Part shown: in pieces, positions 17,976-26,131 of the stretch
Numbering within the stretch: position 1 is the stretch's first letter
Layout: every line of letters begins with the position of its first letter
Source: Clostridia bacterium
Lineage (GTDB): Bacteria > Bacillota > Clostridia > Oscillospirales > CAG-272
Reading direction: 5' to 3'
Assembly (NCBI GenBank): GCA_017503325.1
Contig: JAFVTI010000004.1
Location: 1-43,354, forward strand
Length of the DNA: 43,354 bases
Translations under genes and position numbers: made by a program
The notes under the pieces: model-generated
Told to the model about the DNA's origin: nothing
Databases searched by the model: none
What the model saw: only the letters and a program-made list of their open reading frames with translations

Positions 17976-19184
17976 TTAATTCTGAATGGAATACCACATA
18001 TTCTCCGAATCCCACGTTCCCCGATAATGAGGTGTGGCATTTGTGCTGAACTGCCCGCCGAAAAGCAGTACCCCGTCTCCCTCGGAATTGCTGACGTAGA
18101 CGTCAGTAAGAGCCTTGCATCCTGCGAAGTGCAGGACACCGGGGGTGGTCAGTTCCCCGAGGAATACGGCTTCCCGAATATTTTCGCAGGACATAAACAT
18201 TCCCACGGTCAGCTCGGTCATGGATTCGGGGCAGACCACTCGCTCAATGCTCGCGCAGCCTTGAAATGTGTATTCCCCCGGCTTGTTGACTCCCTCGGGG
18301 ATAATGAGGTCTACTACCCTTTCACCTCTCACAAAGAAATCCGCACCGTTGACCAAAGGATTGCCGTCCATCTCGAATTGAATGGTACACCAAGTGGCGA
18401 TATCGCCGCTGTAACGGACGGTTTTGAGATTCTCGCACTTGTCAAAGGCACCGTTTCCCACGGCTTGCAGGGAGGCAGGCAGAACGATCTCGTATAGGTT
18501 TACAATACCCTTGAAGGTGGAATCTCCAATGCTGACAAGTCCATCAGGGAAGTTGATCTCCCTAAGCAGACGGCAATTACTGAACGCCGAATCCCCAATA
18601 ACCGTCACAGTAGAGGGGATATGGATGCTGCGCAGAGAGCCGCAATTTTGGAACATCCCGTAAGGAATCTCGGTCAGCCCTTCGGGGAGTGTGACAGATT
18701 GAATGGGAAGCCCCGCAAAAGCGTTGACGGGCAGAGTTGTCAAAGAGGGTGGTATGGTCAGCCCCTTGAGGGAGGTCAATCCGCTCAAAGCATAGCTCTG
18801 CGTTGAGGTGACGTTCTCTCCGATAACCACGTTGGTCACGTCCGCGCTCTCGCCCATGTGGATAATGCTCACCACGGGAAGACCGTCATAATAGGCGGGG
18901 ATACGGATCTGGGTATCGGTACACGTACCAAGCCCTGTGACCGCGTAGCCTGCGCCATCCTCGGTTCGCTCAAATGCGAGCCCTTGACTTTCGGGCATAT
19001 CTGCACCGCAGCTCCGGCAAAGTCCGTCCACAAGATCGTGGACGCGACAGACCTCGGCATCGGTCTCATAATGTGGATTGACAAAGGGCTCCCGTTTGGT
19101 ATCTGCACTCTTGTCACCGCCAAAGGAGCAGGCGGTCAAAAAAAGGGCAAGCAGAAAGATCGAGAGAATATAAATACGTTTCAT
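17976..19184 (-). CDS. BspA-type leucine-rich repeat lipoprotein (operon C)
   Basis: A 402-residue protein. The ATG at 19184 has GAAAGGAA and opens a lipoprotein signal (LALFLTAC, Cys 19); the longer frame upstream would overlap the permease gene and is rejected. It repeats the layout of the operon D copy at 3884: EPFVNP after the signal, a CX2HX6CX2C motif (CRVHDLVDGLCRSC), then GTCTDTQIRIPAYYDGLPV and TpLRR repeats such as IPSTVTVIGDSAFSNC, with an insertion around WCTIQFE. One early repeat is degenerate (GESADVTNVVIGENVT). It follows the permease gene by 22 bp. A surface binding function is typical of the family; the ligand is unknown. Confidence 0.9.
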   Translation of the reverse strand: MKRIYILSIFLLALFLTACSFGGDKSADTKREPFVNPHYETDAEVCRVHDLVDGLCRSCGADMPESQGLAFERTEDGAGYAVTGLGTCTDTQIRIPAYYDGLPVVSIIHMGESADVTNVVIGENVTSTQSYALSGLTSLKGLTIPPSLTTLPVNAFAGLPIQSVTLPEGLTEIPYGMFQNCGSLRSIHIPSTVTVIGDSAFSNCRLLREINFPDGLVSIGDSTFKGIVNLYEIVLPASLQAVGNGAFDKCENLKTVRYSGDIATWCTIQFEMDGNPLVNGADFFVRGERVVDLIIPEGVNKPGEYTFQGCASIERVVCPESMTELTVGMFMSCENIREAVFLGELTTPGVLHFAGCKALTDVYVSNSEGDGVLLFGGQFSTNATPHYRGTWDSENMWYSIQN

Positions 19185-19206
19185 ATAGAGTTCCTTTCTT
19201 AACAGA

Positions 19207-21597
19207 TCACGCTTTACTTCCCACCCATTTTCGGTAGCACAGGGAGAAAAGGCCAACCGTGAGAATGAGAACTGCCGCCGTGAACAGGATACCGTAAAGA
19301 GGCGAGACTGACAGAAGATTTATATACGCATGACCGCTAAGGAGTGCGGTAAAATCGACGTACTTTGCCTCATCCAAGCCAAAGGCGGTAAGAGCATACG
19401 GAACCAACGTAACCGCTGCTATGGTGGACATGCAGGAGACGGTCTTTTCCAACAATGCCGACAGAGATACCGTGGCTACCGCCAAAACAATAAACCCCAG
19501 CGTTCGCAGACTCTCATAAATCCAGAATAACTGCTCGATGGTTATGTTTCCGCGCAGATTACCGAACAGCACAAGGCTGGCAGCAGGTGCATCCGAGGCA
19601 GGAAAACGGTAAAGGGGGATGACTGCGTTGTAGTCAATAACGGCAAAAGCGATTCCCAAACCAAATGCAAGGAAAACTGCCAATGCAAGCTTGGCTGCAA
19701 AAGTCCTTCCCCGCCCTCCCTTGGTGGCGCGAAGAATAGGCGCCATGCCCGTGCGGTATTCCGAGGCAAAAATCCCCGCAAGCATCAGCAGAACGGCGGC
19801 ATAGAGCAGATAATCAAAGCCCAACGTCAGCAGGTGATTCCAACCTGTGTCATAGACGAAATATGCCTGTTGTCCCTTGGCGCGCAGAGCAAGGATATGG
19901 TCGCGTCGTGCTTCTACCTGCAAAAGCGCCTTGTCCCGCACCTTAGCGTCCTCCAGGGCATCCTGGTATTCCACAAACTCCTCGTAGCTGATCTCTGCCT
20001 TGAAGTATTTGTTCTGCATGGACTTTTCGCTGTAGATGATATCATCCACGATGTCCCGCTCCTCTTGAATGTAGATCAGCTTCTCATCGGTGGCCTCTCC
20101 CTCCAGCAGCGTCATGTAGCTGCGGTAGCGGGCATCCGAAGGATCAAGATTGGGCATCGTAGTACGGTCAGTGATCTCAACCTTGACAAGCAAGACAATC
20201 AGAATGAGAAGAATAAACTTGCCGGCGACCAACAGCTTGTGACATTCATATCCCGCACGGGTGCGGATAAGGCAAGGAATCGTGGGAAGACGGAATCGCT
20301 TTTTGCAAAAAAGCCGAGTCAACCTTTGCGGCAGACGAAGGGTGGATTTTCCGTCAGCGCGGTTGAATAGATATGTGGTGACACCGCCGCAGACCGCAGT
20401 AACGGTAAGCAAAGCCCCAATGATGAAGGGGATGGCAGGAATGGCGAAGCCAAAGAAATTGATGGCATAGTACTGCCCGAACAAAAGATCCGTGTCCATG
20501 ACAGCGAAGGCATTCATAAGGCGCAGAGGGTTATTGGGATCCAGATATTCGGCAAGGTGCAGGACGAAATTCACCGCTACCAGTACAAGACCGCTCATGT
20601 AGGTTAAGGCATGGCTTCGCAGGAGGGCGGAGAGCATGAGGATCAGCATACCCAGGGCGGTCATGGCGAGGATCTTGATAAGAACGCTCACTACCAGCAG
20701 CTCGCCCACCTTGAGCATCTGAGGGCAGTATAGGTAGTCCTCCATGAGCTGAACGTAGCCTCCAAGTGAGGAAAAGCCGTGATAACGCAGTCCGTAAAGC
20801 AGGAGCGTGGTACCCGAAAAAGCAATGACTGCTACCGTAACGGTGGTCAACAGAGCAGCGAATTTGGTCAGGATCAGCGAGGAATGTCCCCCTCTTGTGG
20901 CGTGAATAAGTGGAAAAATGCCGCTCTTTTTCTCGTCCAGGATCATGCCCGTTACCAGTACCAACAAAAACAGGATCAGGCAAAGTCCACCGTGGCTATA
21001 AGCAAAATAGGGTTCCCAGCCGCGAACGTACTCGTTTTCAAGAGGGATATACCGGTTTGCCCAGTAGATGTCAATAATATCACTTTGGAAGCGATAGGCG
21101 TAATCGTTCTCCGACATGCCTTGGGCGAGGTATTCGGCACGAGTCCGCTCGGCTTGCTTAAAAATTGCCTGCATCTTCTCGGGATACTCCTCAATGCGCG
21201 CTGCAGTGTTTCCAAAGCGACGGTAGGTGAAATATTCTCGGTTCAATCGCTCCCCGTCGTATTCGTCCCAGTAGTCGGCGAGGTCGAAAATGCCGTTTAT
21301 GAGCAGACCGTTTTCTCTGGCGTAATTGAAGTAGTAGTCCGACATTTCATCCGCCAGATCACGGTATTCCCTCTCAGCCTCATATTCCTTCATAAAGGCA
21401 TCGGGATCTGACTCATACCGCTCATACATGGAGAAGATCTCGCTGTGCCACTCATCCTCGGGGCAAAAGTAGTCACGGTTCAGAGCTGTATTGCGGGCTT
21501 CGTAAAAAGAGAGAAACGCATTGAGAAGGAACAGGAATGCGAAGGTAATGCAGAGGAATTTGTTTCCGATGAGTTTTTTTAGTTCATATTTGAGCAT
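19207..21597 (-). CDS. Fused double ABC-2 type permease (operon C)
   Basis: A 796-residue permease with the same two-half plan as the one at 5113. The start at 21597 has AGGTGAC close by. The duplicated helix-mouth motif reads EKKSGIFPLIHATRGGH in the first half and EYRTGMAPILRATKGGR in the second. Outside domains cover about residues 35-205 and 485-605; the second contains YRSYMTLLEGEATDEKLIY, which is shared by all four permeases with few changes. No ATPase gene lies in this operon, so it must borrow one, for example from 25207 or 7531. It starts 9 bp after the anchored protein and precedes the leucine-rich lipoprotein. Confidence 0.88.
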   Translation of the reverse strand: MLKYELKKLIGNKFLCITFAFLFLLNAFLSFYEARNTALNRDYFCPEDEWHSEIFSMYERYESDPDAFMKEYEAEREYRDLADEMSDYYFNYARENGLLINGIFDLADYWDEYDGERLNREYFTYRRFGNTAARIEEYPEKMQAIFKQAERTRAEYLAQGMSENDYAYRFQSDIIDIYWANRYIPLENEYVRGWEPYFAYSHGGLCLILFLLVLVTGMILDEKKSGIFPLIHATRGGHSSLILTKFAALLTTVTVAVIAFSGTTLLLYGLRYHGFSSLGGYVQLMEDYLYCPQMLKVGELLVVSVLIKILAMTALGMLILMLSALLRSHALTYMSGLVLVAVNFVLHLAEYLDPNNPLRLMNAFAVMDTDLLFGQYYAINFFGFAIPAIPFIIGALLTVTAVCGGVTTYLFNRADGKSTLRLPQRLTRLFCKKRFRLPTIPCLIRTRAGYECHKLLVAGKFILLILIVLLVKVEITDRTTMPNLDPSDARYRSYMTLLEGEATDEKLIYIQEERDIVDDIIYSEKSMQNKYFKAEISYEEFVEYQDALEDAKVRDKALLQVEARRDHILALRAKGQQAYFVYDTGWNHLLTLGFDYLLYAAVLLMLAGIFASEYRTGMAPILRATKGGRGRTFAAKLALAVFLAFGLGIAFAVIDYNAVIPLYRFPASDAPAASLVLFGNLRGNITIEQLFWIYESLRTLGFIVLAVATVSLSALLEKTVSCMSTIAAVTLVPYALTAFGLDEAKYVDFTALLSGHAYINLLSVSPLYGILFTAAVLILTVGLFSLCYRKWVGSKA

Positions 21598-21606
21598 AAT
21601 GTCACC

Positions 21607-22989
21607 TTATTCTTGCGTTGCTTGGAGTTCGCAGGGCTTTACGATCTGCCCTGTTTGGGTATCAATGACCGCCAAAAGTGAATTCCAGTTGGTGCGATCA
21701 CTATCGGGGTTGTATTCGTTTTTGTAATCCTTATAGGTCCGATAGGCTACGTACAGGTAGCGCCCGTCGTAATTCATGACATTGTCAATCAGGTCAGGAA
21801 TCCCGTCAGTGGTAAGTTGAGCCAGCTCGACAAGCTCGCCGTTTGGGGTCAAACGGTAAATACGTCCCGCAGCCAGTACCGCTCTGCCACCTTTTTCTAA
21901 GGTGTACATATCAGTATAGAAGTCGTGATAAGGGTCGTCCTTATAACTATCTCCGCTATGGTCGATGCACAGAAAAACCTCATCTCCAAAATCGCCGCCT
22001 TTCATGTATGTGTGCCCCTCGGGGTACTTATTGTAGTAAGGGGAAATCTGCAATGTTTCCAAATTCAATCTTTGCAGCTCCCCCATTTTGCCGTTTGAAG
22101 CGTTAATGGTATAATAGACCAGATCACGGTCGTCTACGTAATCTAACTTGACCGAGTAGTTTAGCGACGGCGTGTCTACCGTGGCAATGATCTCAACGGC
22201 AAGGTCCTGCAAGGAGATACGAAGGATCACGTTCTTTCCAAAACGGGTATAGAGCATACCGTCGCGGATGATCATATTGTAATCCGGAATATCCAGAGTC
22301 TCCATGGTATAATCGCCTGTCATACTCTCAAAAAGATAGTGGCATTCTCCTCTTTGCGGGTCATATCGGACAACGGTTGTGTAAAGGTATTCCCCTTGTT
22401 CGTTGTAAATATCCTCGCACCAGTATAGATATTTGCCGTCAGTTTGAAGCCCATTCATGAAATTTACAGCCTTGGGCAATTCACTTTCCAGCGTCAGGTC
22501 ATTTAAATTGGTGTCTGTCGAATAGAGGTAATACTCGTCGTATAAGGATAAATCGTGCAATTTCAGGCTTAGCAAATAGATGCGGTCTTCCAAGCAAGCC
22601 ATTGATTCCACAATCAGATCATAGCCATTGAAGCAATCCTCATGCTTGCAGAAGGCATCCCGGCACAGGGGAAACAGAGTCTGCGTGGATTTTCCGAACA
22701 GGGGTGTTTTATCCACTCTACTGTAATAGTAATAGTAAGGAGTATTTATACCGGCATTCGATCCGGTATTGTAACTGCGAAGCTCGTTGTATTGCTCGTA
22801 AAGGGCTTGCCAGTCCACCTCCGAGAGGGGATATTGCCAGTCGGGGGCAAGAGTTTCCCGTAAAGGCTCGGTATAGGTCTCGTCACCGACAACATCGGAG
22901 CGACGGTTAGACAGCGTAACGGCAAACAGGACTCCCGCCAGCAGAACGGAAAGGACTATAACGATGAGGATATGCTTGTTTTTGGACAT
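21607..22989 (-). CDS. Anchored propeller-type surface protein, no lipobox (operon C, third gene)
   Basis: A 460-residue protein with start at 22989 behind GGAGAAT. The N-terminal helix (about residues 6-26) ends in VTLSNRRSDVVGDETYTE and lacks a Cys. It then has WQYPLSEVDWQALYEQ, nearly matching YPISEADWEAIFEQ in the operon's other copy at 16524. The signature LCRDAFCKHEDC (CX4CXHX2C) has the shortest last spacing in the set. Strand-like repeats include YLYWCEDIYNEQGE and LVYYTINASNG. It sits between the anti-sigma-like gene (15 bp) and the permease gene (9 bp). It may link the anti-sigma outside domain to the transporter, which is an inference from position only. Confidence 0.83.
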   Translation of the reverse strand: MSKNKHILIVIVLSVLLAGVLFAVTLSNRRSDVVGDETYTEPLRETLAPDWQYPLSEVDWQALYEQYNELRSYNTGSNAGINTPYYYYYSRVDKTPLFGKSTQTLFPLCRDAFCKHEDCFNGYDLIVESMACLEDRIYLLSLKLHDLSLYDEYYLYSTDTNLNDLTLESELPKAVNFMNGLQTDGKYLYWCEDIYNEQGEYLYTTVVRYDPQRGECHYLFESMTGDYTMETLDIPDYNMIIRDGMLYTRFGKNVILRISLQDLAVEIIATVDTPSLNYSVKLDYVDDRDLVYYTINASNGKMGELQRLNLETLQISPYYNKYPEGHTYMKGGDFGDEVFLCIDHSGDSYKDDPYHDFYTDMYTLEKGGRAVLAAGRIYRLTPNGELVELAQLTTDGIPDLIDNVMNYDGRYLYVAYRTYKDYKNEYNPDSDRTNWNSLLAVIDTQTGQIVKPCELQATQE

Positions 22990-23004
22990 GGTGATTCTCC
23001 TTTT

Positions 23005-24318
23005 TTATTGAAGTTTTCCTTCTGCGGGCGGTACGATCACAAACCCCTCTGGGGTGGATTCGTCCACGTAGATATAGGTGCCGTCCACCATCACGTAATA
23101 GCCCTTGACCATATAGCCGTAACCGTTGTCGATCTCAATGACGGTTTCAGCGATCTCATTGTAGCCAAAATCATAGAGCAAAAAGCGGCGGTCAGAGTAG
23201 TCGGATTCCAACAGGATCAGATCGTAGGGCATGGTCTCGCTACGGTGGATCCAATTGCTCATGCCCCAGGAATAGCCGTTCTCGTGGCGTTCGCTGAAGG
23301 TCTCGCGATGGTCGGGGTAAAACTCCCGCATAGAGAACAGCGTACTGTCGAAAGACAGATCTTCAAACAATGCCTCTCGTTGTCCGCGGGCTGTAGCGTG
23401 GAGCGTCCCCACGGTCTTGGCGTGGTGGTCTTGCGTAACGGGAGTGCCATCCTCTGTATGATAGCGGTAAGAACCTAAAACATAAGGGCGGTAAATGGCA
23501 TTATAGACCACCCAATCGTCCACATAGTAGGTATGATCCTCGGTCATTGCGGCAATATCCAGTCCACCGATATAAATACTGCCGCCGCCCGTGATGCACC
23601 CTTGGTCATCGGTCACCATGAAATCCACAAAATTGTCCTCAACACAGGGGAGGACGGAGCCGGTACTGTTTTCTTGTATTTCATATTGCCACAAAAGCGT
23701 TGTGTCCTCGGTGACGGTCACGCTCTGACCAATGTCCTGTAAGGGCTTGCCTTCCCAATCCGAGCAAAATGCCTCGGCGCTGTCATACGCTCCATGCTCC
23801 TCGTTCCATACCTTCCACCGCACGTAACCGTCCGAGGAGAGAGTTTGCACGGTCGGTATCAGGCGAGAGTGTGCAGTCGGGGTTAAGGTGACGGTCTCGC
23901 CCTCAGTGCAGAACACATGAAGAAGGATCAAGCGGTTTCCAATACGGGCGTTCACCTCTTCGGGCTGCACGGTATCGTCCCGATGAGCAAAGGCATCGGC
24001 GTCGTTTTGGACTGTCTCTCTTTCTGCCGCCAGATATTGCACCTTTACGTAGCTCTTTTCTGTCAAATAGATCGCAGCTGCAGATTCTTTGGTGGTTGTT
24101 TCCGTTTCAGGTGCAAAAGGCTCTTCTGTTTTCAATGCAGGAAGCAACACAGCTACCGTACAAACGCTCAGAAGCGTTATACAAGCGGCAATGATCAAAG
24201 CATTTTTGATCCACGCACGCTGCTTGCGATGGCGGAATAACTCTTCGGCATCGGCACCCAAAAGCTTATATTCATCGTCGATCAAGCCGGTCAGCTTGAC
24301 GGATTTTTTATATTTCAT
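23005..24318 (-). CDS. Membrane-anchored anti-sigma-like protein (operon C)
   Basis: A 437-residue protein. The ATG at 24318 has GGAGG 9 bases upstream, and the paralogue at 33017 starts at the same relative point; it overlaps the sigma gene by 11 bp. The cytoplasmic part (residues 1-35: KKSVKLTGLIDDEYKLLGAD) is followed by one helix (about 38-60) and a 375-residue outside domain. There is no zinc anti-sigma (HX3CX2C) motif, so the anti-sigma call rests on position and topology. The three paralogues share RLILLHVFCTEGETVTLTP, PCVEDNFVDF and GGGSIYIGGLD in the outside domain, so that domain, perhaps a sensor, is what selection preserves. The signal it might sense is unknown. Confidence 0.75.
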   Translation of the reverse strand: MKYKKSVKLTGLIDDEYKLLGADAEELFRHRKQRAWIKNALIIAACITLLSVCTVAVLLPALKTEEPFAPETETTTKESAAAIYLTEKSYVKVQYLAAERETVQNDADAFAHRDDTVQPEEVNARIGNRLILLHVFCTEGETVTLTPTAHSRLIPTVQTLSSDGYVRWKVWNEEHGAYDSAEAFCSDWEGKPLQDIGQSVTVTEDTTLLWQYEIQENSTGSVLPCVEDNFVDFMVTDDQGCITGGGSIYIGGLDIAAMTEDHTYYVDDWVVYNAIYRPYVLGSYRYHTEDGTPVTQDHHAKTVGTLHATARGQREALFEDLSFDSTLFSMREFYPDHRETFSERHENGYSWGMSNWIHRSETMPYDLILLESDYSDRRFLLYDFGYNEIAETVIEIDNGYGYMVKGYYVMVDGTYIYVDESTPEGFVIVPPAEGKLQ

Positions 24319-24886
24319 ACTCATACCCCTCCTTAATAAGTCTGTCACGCAGTTTTTGCCGCATGACAAACAGGCGTTGATAGACGTTGTTTTCGCTGTA
24401 GCCGCTGATCTCCGCCAGACGGCGGACCGAATCCAGATACCAATAACGGCGGACGAACAAAGCAGCGTCTTTTTTGGATAATGAACGCAAAAACTCATTG
24501 ATAATGCGGCGCAGGTCCTCGGTCATTGTGTCGTCCGCCACGGATATTCCCTCCAGATGCTCCTCAAGCTCGGAAAGCGGGACGCAAACGTCGGATGGAA
24601 TGCGCCGTCCCGAACGATTGGCTCGAAGCCTGTCAATCGCCAGATTCCGTGTCACGGTCAGGACAAAGGCACGCAAAGACTTAGGGCGGATTGGAGGGAT
24701 GGAATCCCACACCTTTACATAAGTATCGTTGACACATTCCTCAGCATCCTGCTCGCTTTTCAGAACGTTGCGCGCGATGCAGTGGCATTCACCGCCATAT
24801 CGCTTCGCCACATGGTGCAACCCATCTTCACGGCGGGCAAACAATAGGGCTATGATATCGTCATCTGTGATGATGCGCTGTGCCAT
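24308..24886 (-). CDS. ECF-type RNA polymerase sigma factor (operon C)
   Basis: A 192-residue sigma-70 family protein of ECF size. Region 2 holds EQDAEECVNDTYVKVWDSIP and FVLTVTRNLAIDRLR (about residues 45-82). Region 4 holds LSKKDAALFVRRYWYLDSVR, then LAEISGYSENNVYQRLFVMR, a helix-turn-helix for -35 recognition (about 137-180). Between them is CVPLSELEEHLEG, common in clostridial members. The start at 24886 has AGGAG. It directly overlaps the anti-sigma-like gene. It is close to the sigma at 34281 (both have ALFVRRYWYLDS or nearly so) and less so to that at 40595. Confidence 0.92.
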   Translation of the reverse strand: MAQRIITDDDIIALLFARREDGLHHVAKRYGGECHCIARNVLKSEQDAEECVNDTYVKVWDSIPPIRPKSLRAFVLTVTRNLAIDRLRANRSGRRIPSDVCVPLSELEEHLEGISVADDTMTEDLRRIINEFLRSLSKKDAALFVRRYWYLDSVRRLAEISGYSENNVYQRLFVMRQKLRDRLIKEGYEYEI

Positions 24887-24917
24887 GACGGTACTCCTTT
24901 CTTGATGTTCGTAATAA

Positions 24918-24962
24918 TCCCTCTACTTATTATGACGAAAAAACACTTTGGCTTTTTAGGAA
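24918..24962 (-). promoter_or_regulatory. Putative autoregulatory ECF promoter, operon C
   Basis: On the minus strand TTCCTAA (24956-24962) is followed 19 bases later by GTCATAATAAGTAGAGGG. Operon B has the same pair (TTCCTAA, 18 bases, GTCTATATAAGTGAAAGG). The match between two operons in this otherwise diverged leader suggests a promoter read by the operons' own sigma factors. Confidence 0.5.
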
Positions 24963-25053
24963 GTTTTTGAAAATATTTATGTTTTTTCCGAGTGAGCAAA
25001 ACGGGTGTGCTTGAATAGCCAAACAGATAAAAGCATATTGTGCTTATCCTGTC

Positions 25054-25096
25054 ATTGTAGCATAATAAAAATATCAATAAAATACCCCATCGGCAC
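25054..25096 (-). promoter_or_regulatory. Operon C distal promoter with regulon motif
   Basis: Minus strand: motif GTGCCGATGGGGTATT (25081-25096) and extended -10 TGCTACAAT (TACAAT at 25054-25059), with the standard 27-bp offset. The -35 position is TTTTAT. The leader to the sigma gene is about 160 bases and contains the second, ECF-like promoter. Confidence 0.82.
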
Positions 25097-25109
25097 GATT
25101 TTGGAGGGT

Positions 25110-25143
25110 ACAAAAAAGAACAGCCGCGACAGCGACTGCTCTT
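25110..25143 (-). terminator. Terminator of operon B
   Basis: Twelve-base stem (25116-25127 with 25132-25143, two G-T pairs), GACA/TGTC loop, and a T6 run on the minus strand. It ends the ATPase transcript 64 bp after the stop and lies about 15 bp upstream of the operon C regulon motif. Confidence 0.85.
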
Positions 25144-25206
25144 TTTATTAATAGAGGTTCTTCTACGATAGCTTGAAATGATTCTGTCATTGGATACAGC
25201 CCCCGA

Positions 25207-26070
25207 TCAGAGGATATCCCCAAACACGTGGAGATAGTAATCCTCCAGCGACGGTACGACCGTCACGGAATCCTCGGTGGGCTTTGTGTCGGACAGAATG
25301 CGCAAAATGACTCCCTGCTCGCCGTTCTGGATATTGACCACGCGGAATTTTTCCTGCATGGATTGTACATCCTCAGCGGCTACAACAGTCTGCCAAACCT
25401 GCCCCTCAATCTTTTGGGTCAGCTCGTAAGGACTGCCGCTATCCGATATCACGCCCTTTTTGAGCATGATCGCTTCGCGGGCGATAAACTCCACGTCGGA
25501 CACCACGTGAGTGGCGATGATGACGGTCTTGTTGAGCGCAACGCTGGCGATGTAGTTGCGGATGGCAATGCGCTGCTTGGGGTCAAGACCTGCGGTGGGC
25601 TCGTCGAGGATAACGATCTCGGGGTCACCGAGCAGAGATTGCGCGAGGGCAAGACGCTGCTTCATACCGCCCGAGAAAGAGCCGATGCGGTGGGTGCGGA
25701 CGTCATGAAGCTCCACGGCATGCAGAAGCTCGTCGATCTGTTCGTCGGCTTTTTTCTTATTCAGCCCCTTGAGAACCGCCATGTAGCGAAGGAAGTCAAG
25801 CGCCGAAAAGGAGGGGTACATACCGGGATACTGGGGCATAAATCCCAGCTTTTCACGGTAGGACGCGCCCAACTTATCAATGTCCACGCCATCCAGCGTC
25901 ACGCTGCCGCTGCTCGCGCGCAGATTTTGCGTCACGATATTCATCAGCGTGGACTTGCCCGAGCCGTTGGGACCAAGCAACGCATAAATGCCGTGGTCGA
26001 AGCTGTAGGTAAACTGATTGAGCGCCAGATTGGAGCCGTAGGATTTGGAAAGATTTTTGATAGTAAGCAT
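25207..26070 (-). CDS. ABC transporter ATP-binding protein (operon B)
   Basis: A 287-residue ABC ATPase with Walker A GPNGSGKST, Q-loop FMPQYPG, signature SGGMKQR, Walker B VILDEPTAGLD and H-loop IATH all intact. The start at 26070 has GGAAAT upstream. It is about 94% identical to the operon D ATPase; the differences cluster in a 17-residue block (here NLRASSGSVTLDGVDIDKL). It is the last gene of operon B, 62 bp after the anchored protein gene. The decayed fragment at 923 descends from this version. It may serve the permeases of operons A, B and C. Confidence 0.95.
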   Translation of the reverse strand: MLTIKNLSKSYGSNLALNQFTYSFDHGIYALLGPNGSGKSTLMNIVTQNLRASSGSVTLDGVDIDKLGASYREKLGFMPQYPGMYPSFSALDFLRYMAVLKGLNKKKADEQIDELLHAVELHDVRTHRIGSFSGGMKQRLALAQSLLGDPEIVILDEPTAGLDPKQRIAIRNYIASVALNKTVIIATHVVSDVEFIAREAIMLKKGVISDSGSPYELTQKIEGQVWQTVVAAEDVQSMQEKFRVVNIQNGEQGVILRILSDTKPTEDSVTVVPSLEDYYLHVFGDIL

Positions 26071-26131
26071 ATATATTTCCTTTTTTATCGTATTTTATAA
26101 CTCAACGAGCGCGATACAAGATCATACTTGG

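Noticed and set aside
24887..25206. Riboswitch or small RNA in the leader of operon C
   Set aside because: The leader is AT-rich and explained by two promoters and a terminator; no conserved aptamer pattern was recognised.
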